DNA of 32,359 nucleotides from assembly GCF_017881085.1 (NCBI RefSeq), contig NZ_JADGRI010000014.1:1-32359 (forward strand), written 5' to 3'. Below, one piece after another: positions 1 through 8,922 of this stretch (its first letter is position 1; every line of letters starts with the position of its first letter). A model generated the notes under the pieces. It searched no databases. It was not told the origin of the DNA and was given only the letters and a program-made list of their open reading frames with translations. The translations under genes and the position numbers were made by a program. Source of the stretch: Bradyrhizobium sp. (GTDB lineage Bacteria > Pseudomonadota > Alphaproteobacteria > Rhizobiales > Xanthobacteraceae).

Positions 1-1560
1 AGCATCGCCACCGACGCCAAGGGCGTCATTCAGATCTTCAACGTCGGCGCCGAGCGGATGCTCGGCTACACCGCCGCCGACGTCATGAACAAGATCACGC
101 CGGCTGACATCTCCGATCCGCCGGAGCTGATCGCGCGCGCCAAGGCCTTGAGCGTCGAGTTTGCGACCCCGATCACGCCGGGCTTCGAGGCCCTGGTGTT
201 CAAGGCTTCGCGCGGGATCGAGGATATCTATGAGCTGACCTATATCCGCAAGGACGGCAGCCGGTTCGGAGCGGTGGTGTCGGTGACGGCGCTGCGCGAT
301 GCGCAGGACGTCATCATCGGCTATTTGCTGATCGGTACCGACAACACCGCGCGCCAGCAGGCGGAAGAGGCGCTGCTCAAGGCGGGGGCGCTGCAGAGCG
401 CGATCTTCAACAGCGCCAACTTCTCCAGCATCGCCACCGACGCCAAGGGCGTCATTCAGATTTTCAACGTCGGCGCCGAGCGGATGCTCGGCTACACCGC
501 TGCCGAAGTGATGAACAAGATCACGCCGGCCGACATCTCCGATCCGCAGGAGTTGATCGCGCGCGCCAAGGCGCTGAGCGTCGAACTCGGAACCCCGATC
601 ACGCCGGGTTTCGAGGCTCTGGTGTTCAAGGCCTCGCGCGGGATCGAGGATATCTACGAGCTGACCTATATCCGCAAGGATGGCAGCCGGTTCCCGGCGG
701 TGGTGTCGGTCACGGCGCTGCGCGATGCGCAGGACGCCATCATCGGCTATCTGCTGATTGGCACCGAGCTCAAGGCGGGGGCGTTGCAGAGCGCGATCTT
801 CAACAGCGCCAACTTCTCCAGCATTGCCACCGACGCCAAGGGCGTCATACAGATCTTCAATGTCGGCGCCGAGCGGATGCTCGGTTACACCGCTGCCGAA
901 GTGATGAACAAGATCACGCCGGCCGACATCTCCGATCCGCAGGAGTTGATCGCACGCGCCAAGGCGCTGAGCGTCGAACTCGGCACCACGATTGCGCCGG
1001 GGTTCGAGGCCCTGGTGTTCAAGGCCTCGCGCGGGATCGAGGACATCTACGAGCTGACCTATATCCGCAAGGATGGCAGCCGGTTCCCCGCAGTGGTGTC
1101 GGTCACGGCGCTGCGCGACGCACAGGACGCCATCATCGGTTATCTGCTGATTGGCACCGAGCTCAAGGCGGGGGCGCTGCAGAGCGCAATCTTCAACAGC
1201 GCCAATTTCTCCAGCATCGCCACCGACGCCAAGGGAGTCATTCAGATCTTCAACGTCGGCGCCGAGCGGATGCTTGGTTACGCCGCCGCCGACGTGATGA
1301 ACAAGATCACGCCGGCTGACATTTCCGATCCGCCGGAGCTGATCGCGCGCGCCAAGGCCTTGAGCGTCGAGTTCGCGACCCCGATCACGCCGGGCTTCGA
1401 GGCTCTGGTGTTCAAGGCCTCGCGCGGGATCGAGGACATCTACGAGCTGACCTATATCCGCAAGGATGGCAGCCGGTTCCCTGCGGTGGTGTCGGTCACG
1501 GCGCTGCGCGACGCGCAGGGCACCATCATCGGTTATCTGCTGATAGGCACCGACAACACC
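1..1560 (+). repeat. four in-frame tandem PAS-encoding repeats
   Basis: The marker AGCATCGCCACCGACGCCAA or a close variant starts at 1, 427, 820 and 1213, giving periods of 426, 393 and 393 bp. Units 2 and 3 differ by about two residues over 131. Units 1 and 4 share the SVEFATPITP and TDNTAR variants and differ from each other at about four positions. The 33-bp difference in period is an 11-codon segment of the linker (TDNTARQQAEEALLKAGAL versus TELKAGAL). The block continues to the left window edge, so the total copy number is unknown. Confidence 0.95.
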
Positions 1561-3480
1561 GCGCGCAAGCTGGTCGAGGAAGAGCAAAAAAAGTCCGATC
1601 AACGCCTGCGCGACCAGCAATTCTACACCCGCTCGCTGATCGAATCCAACATCGACGCGATCATGACCACCGATCCGTCCGGCATCATCACCGACGTCAA
1701 CAAGCAGATGGAGGCGCTTACCGGCTGCACGCGCGATGAGTTGATCGGTGCGCCGTTCAAGGGATATTTCACCGATCCGGAGCGAGCCGAGGCGGCGATC
1801 AAGCGCGTGCTGAGCGAAAAGTCGGTCACCGACTACGAACTGACGGCGCGCGCGCGCGACGGCAAGCAGACGGTAGTGTCCTACAATGCGACCACCTTTT
1901 ACGACCGGAACCGTACGCTGCAGGGCGTTTTCGCCGCGGCGCGCGACGTCACGGAGCGCAAGCGTGTGGAGGCCGAACTGCAGCAGGCCAAGGCCGCCGC
2001 CGAGAGCGCGAGCCGGACCAAATCGGATTTTCTCGCGAGCATGAGTCATGAGATCCGGACGCCGATGAATGCGATCATGGGCATCGCCGATCTGCTCGCG
2101 AAGACGGCGCTCTCGCCGGAGCAGGACAAGTATGTGCAGATATTTCGCCGCGCCGGCGACAACCTGCTGAATCTCATCAACGACATCCTGGATCTCTCCA
2201 AGGTCGAAGCCTCACAGCTGGAGCTAGAGCGGACCGGCTTCTCGCTGAACGACCATTTGGAGAAGGTGACGGAGATGGTGGCGGCCCGGGCCGATGAAAA
2301 GGGGCTCTCCCTTGTCTGCGAGATCGCTCCGGATGTGCCCACCGACCTGGTTGGTGATCCGACACGGCTGCGGCAGGTGCTGCTCAACTTGATCGGAAAC
2401 GCGATCAAGTTCACGCAATCCGGCGGTGTGTCGCTGCGGGTCGCACCGGATGCGGATTCGTCCATTCCGACCGCATTGCGGTTCACCGTCTCGGACACCG
2501 GCATCGGTATTCCGGACGAGAAATTGGCGCGGGTGTTTGAACGCTTCACGCAAGCTGACTCGTCCACCACGCGCAGGTTCGGGGGCTCGGGGTTGGGGCT
2601 CACGATTTCGAAGCGGCTGGTGGAACTGATGGGTGGGCGTATCTGGGTCGAAAGTGAGGTCGGGAAAGGCAGCGTGTTTGCTTTTGCCGTGCCATTCGAG
2701 ATCTCGGCGACGGTTCACCGGCCGACGGTGGCGCCGATCGGGACGGGTCCGGAGCCGGCGCTGCCGGCGCTGCATATTCTTCTGGTCGAGGACTCCCCCG
2801 ACAACCGAACCATCACGATGGCCTATCTGGAGGACACGCCGTACCAGGTCGAAATTGCCGAAAATGGGGCCATCGCCTGCAAAAAGTTTACAGCGGGAAA
2901 CTATGACCTTGTCCTGATGGACCGGCAAATGCCGGTCATGGATGGCCTGACGGCGACGCGGGCGATTCGCGCGTGGGAACAAGCGAACGATCGGCCGCCC
3001 ACGCCGATCATCGCACTGACGGCCGCCGCCTTGAAGGGGGATCGAGAAAAGTGTCTGGCAGCCGGATGCACGGCTTTCCTGACAAAACCGATCAAACAGG
3101 ACGTGCTGCTGCAAGCGATCAAGGAGCACTCCCGGGTCGCGCTTACGCCATCGGAAGCGGAAGAAAGCCGGTTGGATCCGATCCTCCTGCGCGTGAAACC
3201 AACATTGGCAAACCGGATCCCTGCGTATCTGCTGAACTGCAGGCAGAACGTCGTGGTGATGCTGGACGCTTTGGATCGGGTCGACTTTGAGACCGTGACG
3301 AGTCTGGGGCACCAGATGAGGGGTTCCGGGGGCGCCTTCGGATTTCAGGCCATCACAGACATCGGCGCCGCGCTTCAGCAGGCTGGCGAGAGCGCCGACA
3401 GCGATGTGTCGCGCAAGTGGGTGGGGGAATTGTCCAACTTTCTGGACGGTATCGGCACCGATGTCCGCGTTGGGCCATAG
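1..3480 (+). CDS. multi-PAS hybrid sensor histidine kinase (5' end outside window)
   Basis: Sensor kinase expected to autophosphorylate and pass phosphate His-Asp-His internally. The frame is open from base 1, so the N-terminus lies outside the window; the ATG at 58 is inside a PAS domain and is not the real start. Seen in order: four nearly identical PAS domains (to about base 1560), a fifth divergent PAS (about 1620-1960), a HisKA domain with MSHEIRTPMN (His codon at 2047), and a HATPase with N box (GNAIKF), DTGIGIP and GGSGLGL. These are followed by a receiver (acceptor Asp in LMDRQMP, codon at 2920, and Lys in TKP) and a C-terminal HPt domain (GHQMRGSGG, His codon at 3310). No transmembrane segment is visible in this part. 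The output partner is unknown: there is no DNA-binding domain, and HPt-bearing kinases usually pass phosphate to a separate regulator. It is convergent with the RR/GAF-kinase pair, 45 bp away. Confidence 0.95.
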   Translation, partial: SIATDAKGVIQIFNVGAERMLGYTAADVMNKITPADISDPPELIARAKALSVEFATPITPGFEALVFKASRGIEDIYELTYIRKDGSRFGAVVSVTALRDAQDVIIGYLLIGTDNTARQQAEEALLKAGALQSAIFNSANFSSIATDAKGVIQIFNVGAERMLGYTAAEVMNKITPADISDPQELIARAKALSVELGTPITPGFEALVFKASRGIEDIYELTYIRKDGSRFPAVVSVTALRDAQDAIIGYLLIGTELKAGALQSAIFNSANFSSIATDAKGVIQIFNVGAERMLGYTAAEVMNKITPADISDPQELIARAKALSVELGTTIAPGFEALVFKASRGIEDIYELTYIRKDGSRFPAVVSVTALRDAQDAIIGYLLIGTELKAGALQSAIFNSANFSSIATDAKGVIQIFNVGAERMLGYAAADVMNKITPADISDPPELIARAKALSVEFATPITPGFEALVFKASRGIEDIYELTYIRKDGSRFPAVVSVTALRDAQGTIIGYLLIGTDNTARKLVEEEQKKSDQRLRDQQFYTRSLIESNIDAIMTTDPSGIITDVNKQMEALTGCTRDELIGAPFKGYFTDPERAEAAIKRVLSEKSVTDYELTARARDGKQTVVSYNATTFYDRNRTLQGVFAAARDVTERKRVEAELQQAKAAAESASRTKSDFLASMSHEIRTPMNAIMGIADLLAKTALSPEQDKYVQIFRRAGDNLLNLINDILDLSKVEASQLELERTGFSLNDHLEKVTEMVAARADEKGLSLVCEIAPDVPTDLVGDPTRLRQVLLNLIGNAIKFTQSGGVSLRVAPDADSSIPTALRFTVSDTGIGIPDEKLARVFERFTQADSSTTRRFGGSGLGLTISKRLVELMGGRIWVESEVGKGSVFAFAVPFEISATVHRPTVAPIGTGPEPALPALHILLVEDSPDNRTITMAYLEDTPYQVEIAENGAIACKKFTAGNYDLVLMDRQMPVMDGLTATRAIRAWEQANDRPPTPIIALTAAALKGDREKCLAAGCTAFLTKPIKQDVLLQAIKEHSRVALTPSEAEESRLDPILLRVKPTLANRIPAYLLNCRQNVVVMLDALDRVDFETVTSLGHQMRGSGGAFGFQAITDIGAALQQAGESADSDVSRKWVGELSNFLDGIGTDVRVGP

Positions 3481-3496
3481 GCGTAGATCGGCTTGC

Positions 3497-3535
3497 GCCG
3501 GTGGCACCGGCTGCAGGCGGCCGGCTCAACCGGCC
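3497..3535. terminator. weak stem-loops between convergent genes
   Basis: Two short perfect inverted repeats sit between or over the stop codons of the convergent kinase and regulator genes. They are GCCGGT-GGC-ACCGGC (3497-3511) and GGCCGG-CTCAA-CCGGCC (3519-3535). Neither is followed by a T tract on either strand, so they would be imperfect bidirectional terminators at best. Confidence 0.25.
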
Positions 3536-3915
3536 TGTTCGAGCCGCGTATCGATCTCCTGCCTGAGCGAGACGAAGTCGATCGGCTTGGTCAACAGCCC
3601 GCTCGCGCCGCTTTCGATCGCCTTGCGTTTGGTTTCGGGATCGCCGTAGGCGGTGATCATGATGACGGGCACGTCGGGCCGCATTGCCCTGACCTTGGGC
3701 AGCATTTCGAGGCCGGTCATGCCGGGCATGTTGATGTCCGAAAGGATCAGGATCAGCGACTGCTCGATGGTGTCGGCAATGCGCGCCAGCGCGTCCGCCG
3801 CCGAAATCGCAAAATCCATCACGAAACGCTGCGCGCGCAGATCGCGCCGGAACTGCTGGCGGAACAGCGCCTCGACGTCGGGCTCATCGTCGACCACTAG
3901 AACCAGAACGCTCAC
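3526..3915 (-). CDS. single-domain response regulator (receiver only)
   Basis: A CheY-like receiver of 129 aa with no output domain, so it probably acts by protein contact or as a phosphate shuttle. It has the acidic pair DD (residues 9-10), acceptor Asp60 in LSDINMPGM, Thr in MITAYGD and conserved Lys110 in TKPID. The ORF track starts at GTG 3927, which overlaps the kinase stop (GTGA). I prefer GTG 3915: it gives the typical MSVLVLVVDDEP start and has GAGG six bases upstream, whereas for 3927 the AAGGAG abuts the start codon. It lies directly downstream of the GAF kinase gene on the same strand and is almost certainly its cognate partner, translated from one mRNA. Confidence 0.9.
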   Translation of the reverse strand: MSVLVLVVDDEPDVEALFRQQFRRDLRAQRFVMDFAISAADALARIADTIEQSLILILSDINMPGMTGLEMLPKVRAMRPDVPVIMITAYGDPETKRKAIESGASGLLTKPIDFVSLRQEIDTRLEQAG

Positions 3916-3923
3916 GTCTGACC

Positions 3924-6900
3924 TCACTCCTTGTCTGAAAATCTGCTTGTCCGCGGCAGGACGATCCTGAATTCGGTGAACGCTCCGGGCTCCGTCTCGA
4001 CGTCGATCCTGCCACCGTGTTGTTTCACGATGATGTCGTGGCTCATCGAGAGGCCGAGCCCGGTCCCTTCACCGGCCGGCTTGGTCGTAAAGAACGGGTT
4101 GAACATCTTTTCCTTCACCTCCGGCGGGATTCCGGTGCCGTTGTCGCGGATGCGGATTTCCACGGTGTCGCCGAGATTGCGCGTGGCTGCGGTCACCACC
4201 GGCTCGAAGCCGGAACCGCCATTCTCCGTCATGCGCTTGGTGACGGCATAAAATCCGTTCGCGATCAAATTCAGGAAGACGCGGGTGATCTCCTGTGGAA
4301 ACAATTCGATCGTGCCCGCCATCTCGTCGAAGTCGCGCTGCAGGGTCACGTTGAATTGCGGCTTCTCGGCGCGGGCGCCGTGATAGGCGAGGTTGAGACT
4401 CTCATCCAGCAGCGCGTTGATATCGGCGGGCCGGTGCTCGCCGGAACCTTCGCGCGAATGCAGCAGCATATTCTTGACAATGGAGTCGGCGCGCTTGCCG
4501 TGCTGGACCACCCGTTCGAGATTGTCCTTCAGCATGCGCGTCAGTTCGTCGACTTCCTCCCGCATCTTGCCGGTGAGCGAAGCGGACCCGAGCAGATCAT
4601 TGAGTTCGTCGGTCAGCTCCGCCGAAAGTGCTGCAAAGTTGTTGACAAAATTGAGCGGGTTCTTGATCTCGTGCGCGATGCCCGCGGTGAGCTGGCCGAG
4701 CGAAGCGAGCTTTTCGGTCTGCACCAGGCGGTCCTGGGCGGTGCGCAAATCGTCGAGGGAAGCGGCGAGCTCCTTGGTGCGCGCCTGCACCTCGTCGAAT
4801 AGACGCACGTTGCCGATCGCGATCACCGCCTGGTCGGCAAAGGTCTGCAACAACGCGATTTGCTTGTCGCTGAATGGCTGAACCTCTGTGCGGCGCAGCA
4901 GGATCGTTCCGATGCTCTCATTCTCGCGCAGCAGGGGTACGCTCAAGATAGTGCGGATGCCAGGGGAGCCTGTGTGCCGCGATAATTCCATGCTCTCGGG
5001 GAACTCGGCGCCTTCGCTTGACAGCATGTCATGCACATGGATATGCCTCTGATCCACGAACGCCCGTCCGGCGGTCCAGTCGCGACTGATCGGCCATTTT
5101 TCCAGATTGATTCCGATCGGACCGTGATGAGCGCTGAAGCGCAGGCTGTCACCGTCTTTGAGAAGCACGACGGCATCATAGGCCTCGCAAAGCTCGCAGG
5201 CGCTTTCGACAATGGCATTGAGCACCGGCCCGACATCGGTCGGCGAAGAGGCAATCACCCGGAGAATATTGCCGCTGCCGGTCTGGTAGGTCAGAGCCTC
5301 GGAAAGATCGTCGGTGCGCTGCCGGACTTGGTCGAAGAGGCGTACGTTTTCAATGGCGATTACGGCCTGGTCAGCAAAGGTGGTGAGGAGATCGATCTGT
5401 TTTGGCGTGAACGGCTCTACCCGTTGGCGCGCCAACACGATCGTTCCAATGGGTTCGTTCTCGCGAAGCAGCGGCACACATAGCGCGGTGTGCTGACGGG
5501 CAAGCGAAGTCGATTCTCGTAGCGTGTATTCCGGATCGGTGGCCGTATCGAGGATGTGCACGGTGCGTCGCTCAAGCACGGCGCGGCCGGTGAGGGTACC
5601 CCTATCCACGGTCAGCGGGTGATTCTTCAGAAAATCGATGTATTCGCTGGAATAGCCAACGGCGGCACCAGCGCGATAGACGGCGCCCTCGCGGCGCATG
5701 ATGAAGGCCATCTCGGCGTCGCACAGGCGCGCGGCGGTGTGCACCAGCGTGTCGAGTACGGGCTGAAGATCGAAGGTCGAGCGGCTGATTGTCTTGAGCA
5801 CATCACTGACCGCGGTCTGCTGCTGCAGCGATTCCGTGAGGTCGTTCGTCTTCGCCTGCACCTCGTCGAACAGCCGCACGTTCTCGATGGCGATCAGGGC
5901 CTGGTCGGCGAAGGTCCGAACCAGCTGGATATGTTGCTCGGCAAACTTCCCCGGCTCCTTTCGAGTGACGCTGATCATGCCGATCGGTGTGCCGTTGCTC
6001 ATCAGCGGCGTGAACAACATGCTGCGATAGCCGCGCAATCGCGCCAATTCCCTGTTCAGGTTTGGCACGTCTTCCGCTTCGGTGTCGGTGAACTGTACCG
6101 TCTTTCCGTCGCGAACCAGCATGAACGGAGGAAACCTGGATATTGGACCGGGAAACGATGCTTTCAAGGCAGCGTCCGCCGTCGGGTTCGTCGGGGTGAA
6201 GGCCGCCAGATGAAGCTCATCGCCGGTAAAGCGCAATACCGCGGTCGAAAAGCCGCCGATCAGCCTGTTGGCGCTGGCTGCTATGGCCTCGAACACCGGC
6301 TGCACGTCCGACGGCGAACTAGCGATCACCTTCAGGATGTTGGCGGTAGCGGTCTGGCGCTCCAGCGTTTCCTTTGTCTCGTTGAACAGCCGGGCATTCT
6401 CGATGGCGATCACGGCCTGGTCGGCAAAACTTTGCTGGAGCGCAAGCTCCTCGCCCGTGAAGGGTATGGGCCGGTCGCGGAAGACGATGAGAGCGCCGAT
6501 CGCGCGACCCTCGCGCCGCAGCGGCGTGCCGGCGATGACGCGGGTGCCTGCGGCGCGCGCCAGCGGCGGACCTGGCCAGTCGGCCATCGCGGCATCGACA
6601 TTGTCCAGGTCGGGAATGTGAATCTGCCGGTTCTCGCTCACGACCGTGCCCGGGAGGTTAGGGCCTCCAATCCGTAGCTGTTCCGCGGATACTTTGGCGC
6701 CGATGCGTTTCGATCCGTCACCGACGCGGATGGTTTTTCCCCATTCGTTGCCGTCGGCGATCAGAACCGTGACGCTGGGAGCGTCGAACAGGCGGGCAGT
6801 GGTTTCCGCGATTTGCTGCAGCGACTGCTCGGCGTCGCCCGGCGCGCTGGCGATGGTGCGCAGGATTTCGGCGCCCGCCGTCTGGCGGTCCCGCGCGGCA

Positions 6901-6971
6901 CGCAGCTCGGCCTGCAGCCGGACATTCTCCCGCTCGAGATCGGCCACCATGTCCGGGGAAAGCGTGGTCAT
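3924..6971 (-). CDS. soluble multi-GAF sensor histidine kinase
   Basis: A cytoplasmic histidine kinase of 1015 aa with no transmembrane segment or signal peptide. A short N-terminal coiled coil is followed by four GAF domains (roughly 45-190, 225-365, 395-545 and 575-720). Each ends in the same helix motif, variants of FADQAVIAIENVRLFDEV. Then come HisKA with AGIAHEIKNPLNFVNN (His767) and a HATPase with LIANGFYAV, DNGTGIPPE and GTGLGLS. GAF domains usually bind small ligands, haem or chromophores. I do not see a canonical bilin cysteine motif, so the ligand is unknown. The four GAFs look like an internal duplication series, more diverged than the PAS repeats of the convergent kinase. The ATG at 6971 has GGA nine bases upstream. 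The gene runs into the receiver gene, forming a two-component operon. Confidence 0.93.
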   Translation of the reverse strand: MTTLSPDMVADLERENVRLQAELRAARDRQTAGAEILRTIASAPGDAEQSLQQIAETTARLFDAPSVTVLIADGNEWGKTIRVGDGSKRIGAKVSAEQLRIGGPNLPGTVVSENRQIHIPDLDNVDAAMADWPGPPLARAAGTRVIAGTPLRREGRAIGALIVFRDRPIPFTGEELALQQSFADQAVIAIENARLFNETKETLERQTATANILKVIASSPSDVQPVFEAIAASANRLIGGFSTAVLRFTGDELHLAAFTPTNPTADAALKASFPGPISRFPPFMLVRDGKTVQFTDTEAEDVPNLNRELARLRGYRSMLFTPLMSNGTPIGMISVTRKEPGKFAEQHIQLVRTFADQALIAIENVRLFDEVQAKTNDLTESLQQQTAVSDVLKTISRSTFDLQPVLDTLVHTAARLCDAEMAFIMRREGAVYRAGAAVGYSSEYIDFLKNHPLTVDRGTLTGRAVLERRTVHILDTATDPEYTLRESTSLARQHTALCVPLLRENEPIGTIVLARQRVEPFTPKQIDLLTTFADQAVIAIENVRLFDQVRQRTDDLSEALTYQTGSGNILRVIASSPTDVGPVLNAIVESACELCEAYDAVVLLKDGDSLRFSAHHGPIGINLEKWPISRDWTAGRAFVDQRHIHVHDMLSSEGAEFPESMELSRHTGSPGIRTILSVPLLRENESIGTILLRRTEVQPFSDKQIALLQTFADQAVIAIGNVRLFDEVQARTKELAASLDDLRTAQDRLVQTEKLASLGQLTAGIAHEIKNPLNFVNNFAALSAELTDELNDLLGSASLTGKMREEVDELTRMLKDNLERVVQHGKRADSIVKNMLLHSREGSGEHRPADINALLDESLNLAYHGARAEKPQFNVTLQRDFDEMAGTIELFPQEITRVFLNLIANGFYAVTKRMTENGGSGFEPVVTAATRNLGDTVEIRIRDNGTGIPPEVKEKMFNPFFTTKPAGEGTGLGLSMSHDIIVKQHGGRIDVETEPGAFTEFRIVLPRTSRFSDKE

Positions 6972-7151
6972 TCACTCAATTCCGTTCGCGCCGGGCCTGT
7001 GGCGGCGCAGCACCCAACCAACACGCCGGTCCGGGCGCCGGGCTCACGGGTTGGCCGGCAAATCCGGCAGAAAAGCACCTGATTATTTCACCCCGGACGC
7101 ACCCGGGCTAGCGCCATCTTTGGTCGCGGTTAAGCCGAAGGGCCGTCGAAC

Positions 7152-8786
7152 TCAGGTCCCGGGTCTCGAAACCTCGGTTTCCTTGGAGGTGATGAATTCC
7201 AGCAGCACCGGGATGCCTTCCCGGGTCTTCTGGATGCCGCGCTTAATCGCCGGGATGATATCTTCCGGTTTCGTCACGCGCTCGCCATGGCCGCCGAAGG
7301 CCCGTGCCATGGCGGCGTAGTCGCCGGAGATATCGGTGGAACGATATTTCTCGGTCGAAATCGGCATCACTTTCAATTCGATCGCCATGCTGAAATTGTT
7401 CAGGAGAATGGACATGATCGGGATCCGCTCGCGCACCGCCGTCTCGAAATCCATGCCGGTAAAGCCGATCGCGGCATCGCCCCAGACGTTGACGCAGAGC
7501 TTTTCCGGTTTTGCGAGTTTGGCGCCCATGGCGAGCCCGAGCCCATAGCCGAGCTGGGTGGTCTTGCCCCATCCGATATAAGACAGCGGCTCGACCGCCT
7601 TCCAGAACGGCGACAACTGGTCGCGCGGACTGCCGGCATCATGGGTGATGATGGTGTTGTGGATGTCGACGGCGTGCTGCAGATCCCAGAGCACGCGATA
7701 GGGATTCAACGGCGCGTCGTTGCTGGTGAGCTTCGGCATCCATTTCGCCAGCCACTCCTGATGCGAGGCGGCGATCTCGGCGGCGACGGCGGACGCGTCG
7801 CGGTCAGACGTCACGCTCTTGCCGATCTCCTCCAGCAGCGCGTCGAGAACCAGGGAAGCGTCACCAACCAGCCCGATCTGGGCCTCGACATCCTTGTTGA
7901 GATGCGCGGGGTCCAGCGTCGAATGGATGATGGTCTTGCCCTTCGGCATGGCGATGCCGAACGACGTCTCCGTGAACGAGCAGCCGATGCCGAAGATCAC
8001 GTCGGCCTGCTCCAGGAATTTCGGCACCGCGCGCGGGACCGCAAGCCCGCCTGAGCCGAGCGACAGCGGGTGCGTCTCCGGGAAGGACGATTTGCCGCCG
8101 AGGCTCGACGTGACGGGGATGGCGAGCCGTTCGGCGAGCCGCTTGAGCTGCGGCCATGCTTGCGCGTAATGTACGCCCTGGCCGGCATAGATCACCGGCC
8201 GCCTGGCCGAGATCAACAGCGCCGCCGCTTCCTTCACATGCACGGGATCGGCGCCGTAGCGGGTGCGCAGCACCGGGGTGTAGTTCAAGGGCTCCGGCAC
8301 TTCCTCGTTCCACATGTCGGCCGGGATTTCCACGATGACCGGTCCGCCGCGGCCGTTTTTCAACTTGGTGAAGGCGCGGCGGAAGATGTTGCCGACTTCG
8401 GCGGCGAGGTTGATCGGCTCGGAAGACTTCGAAAATGCCTTCATCGCCTGGCTGGAATTGAAGTTCGGATCGATATTGGCCAACCGCCGCGCATAGCCCA
8501 TCGGCAACACCAGCACCGGCACGGATTCGCCGTAGCATTGCGCCACGCCGCCCATGGCGTTTTCCGCGCCGGGGCCGTGCTGCATGCAGAACGCGCCGAT
8601 GCTGCGCCCGGAGGTCACGCGGGAGATCGCGTCCGCCATGTGCAGGCCGATACGCTCCTGGCGCACCATCACGGGACGGATGTCGGCATTGGCTGCATAT
8701 TCAATGAGGTGATTGACCGGATAGCCGCAGAGGATTTCGATTCCCTCGCGCCTCATGATTTCCGCGATCGCGGTACCGAGTTTCAT
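7152..8786 (-). CDS. thiamine diphosphate-dependent enzyme (acetolactate synthase/oxalyl-CoA decarboxylase superfamily)
   Basis: A protein of 544 aa with the three-domain ThDP architecture: N-terminal PYR domain with the cofactor-activating Glu (VRQERIGLHMADA, Glu44), central transhydrogenase-like domain, and C-terminal PP domain. The Mg/ThDP motif reads GDAAIGFTGMDFET...LLNN (436-464). It has GDA where many members have GDG, which resembles the GDSAFGFSGM form of oxalyl-CoA decarboxylases. The substrate cannot be assigned; no small regulatory subunit (IlvN) is nearby, so a biosynthetic acetolactate synthase is unlikely. The track start at 8879 is rejected in favour of ATG 8786, which has GGGAGG seven bases upstream; the extra 31 residues look non-coding. 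It follows the RNase gene by 136 bp and precedes the GAF kinase by 180 bp, both on the same strand. Confidence 0.9.
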   Translation of the reverse strand: MKLGTAIAEIMRREGIEILCGYPVNHLIEYAANADIRPVMVRQERIGLHMADAISRVTSGRSIGAFCMQHGPGAENAMGGVAQCYGESVPVLVLPMGYARRLANIDPNFNSSQAMKAFSKSSEPINLAAEVGNIFRRAFTKLKNGRGGPVIVEIPADMWNEEVPEPLNYTPVLRTRYGADPVHVKEAAALLISARRPVIYAGQGVHYAQAWPQLKRLAERLAIPVTSSLGGKSSFPETHPLSLGSGGLAVPRAVPKFLEQADVIFGIGCSFTETSFGIAMPKGKTIIHSTLDPAHLNKDVEAQIGLVGDASLVLDALLEEIGKSVTSDRDASAVAAEIAASHQEWLAKWMPKLTSNDAPLNPYRVLWDLQHAVDIHNTIITHDAGSPRDQLSPFWKAVEPLSYIGWGKTTQLGYGLGLAMGAKLAKPEKLCVNVWGDAAIGFTGMDFETAVRERIPIMSILLNNFSMAIELKVMPISTEKYRSTDISGDYAAMARAFGGHGERVTKPEDIIPAIKRGIQKTREGIPVLLEFITSKETEVSRPGT

Positions 8787-8922
8787 GCCTATTCCTCCCG
8801 AACGCTTGCCGATGTTGGGCCCGGCCTTTGCGGGATAGTTGGAACAGGAATCCGTCGGTTGGTAAAGCGTATCCGCCACTGCTGCCGGAAGCCCTGATAT
8901 GCATCATCCAGGCGCGTTGGCC

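Noticed and set aside
2224-3507. 427-aa minus-strand ORF opposite the hybrid kinase
   Set aside because: Antisense shadow of a gene with clear HisKA, HATPase, receiver and HPt motifs; composition is not protein-like.
8787-8922. Gap between the RNase and ThDP-enzyme genes examined for a promoter or EcfG site
   Set aside because: GGAAC occurs but without CGTT at the correct spacing; no convincing -35/-10 pair was seen.
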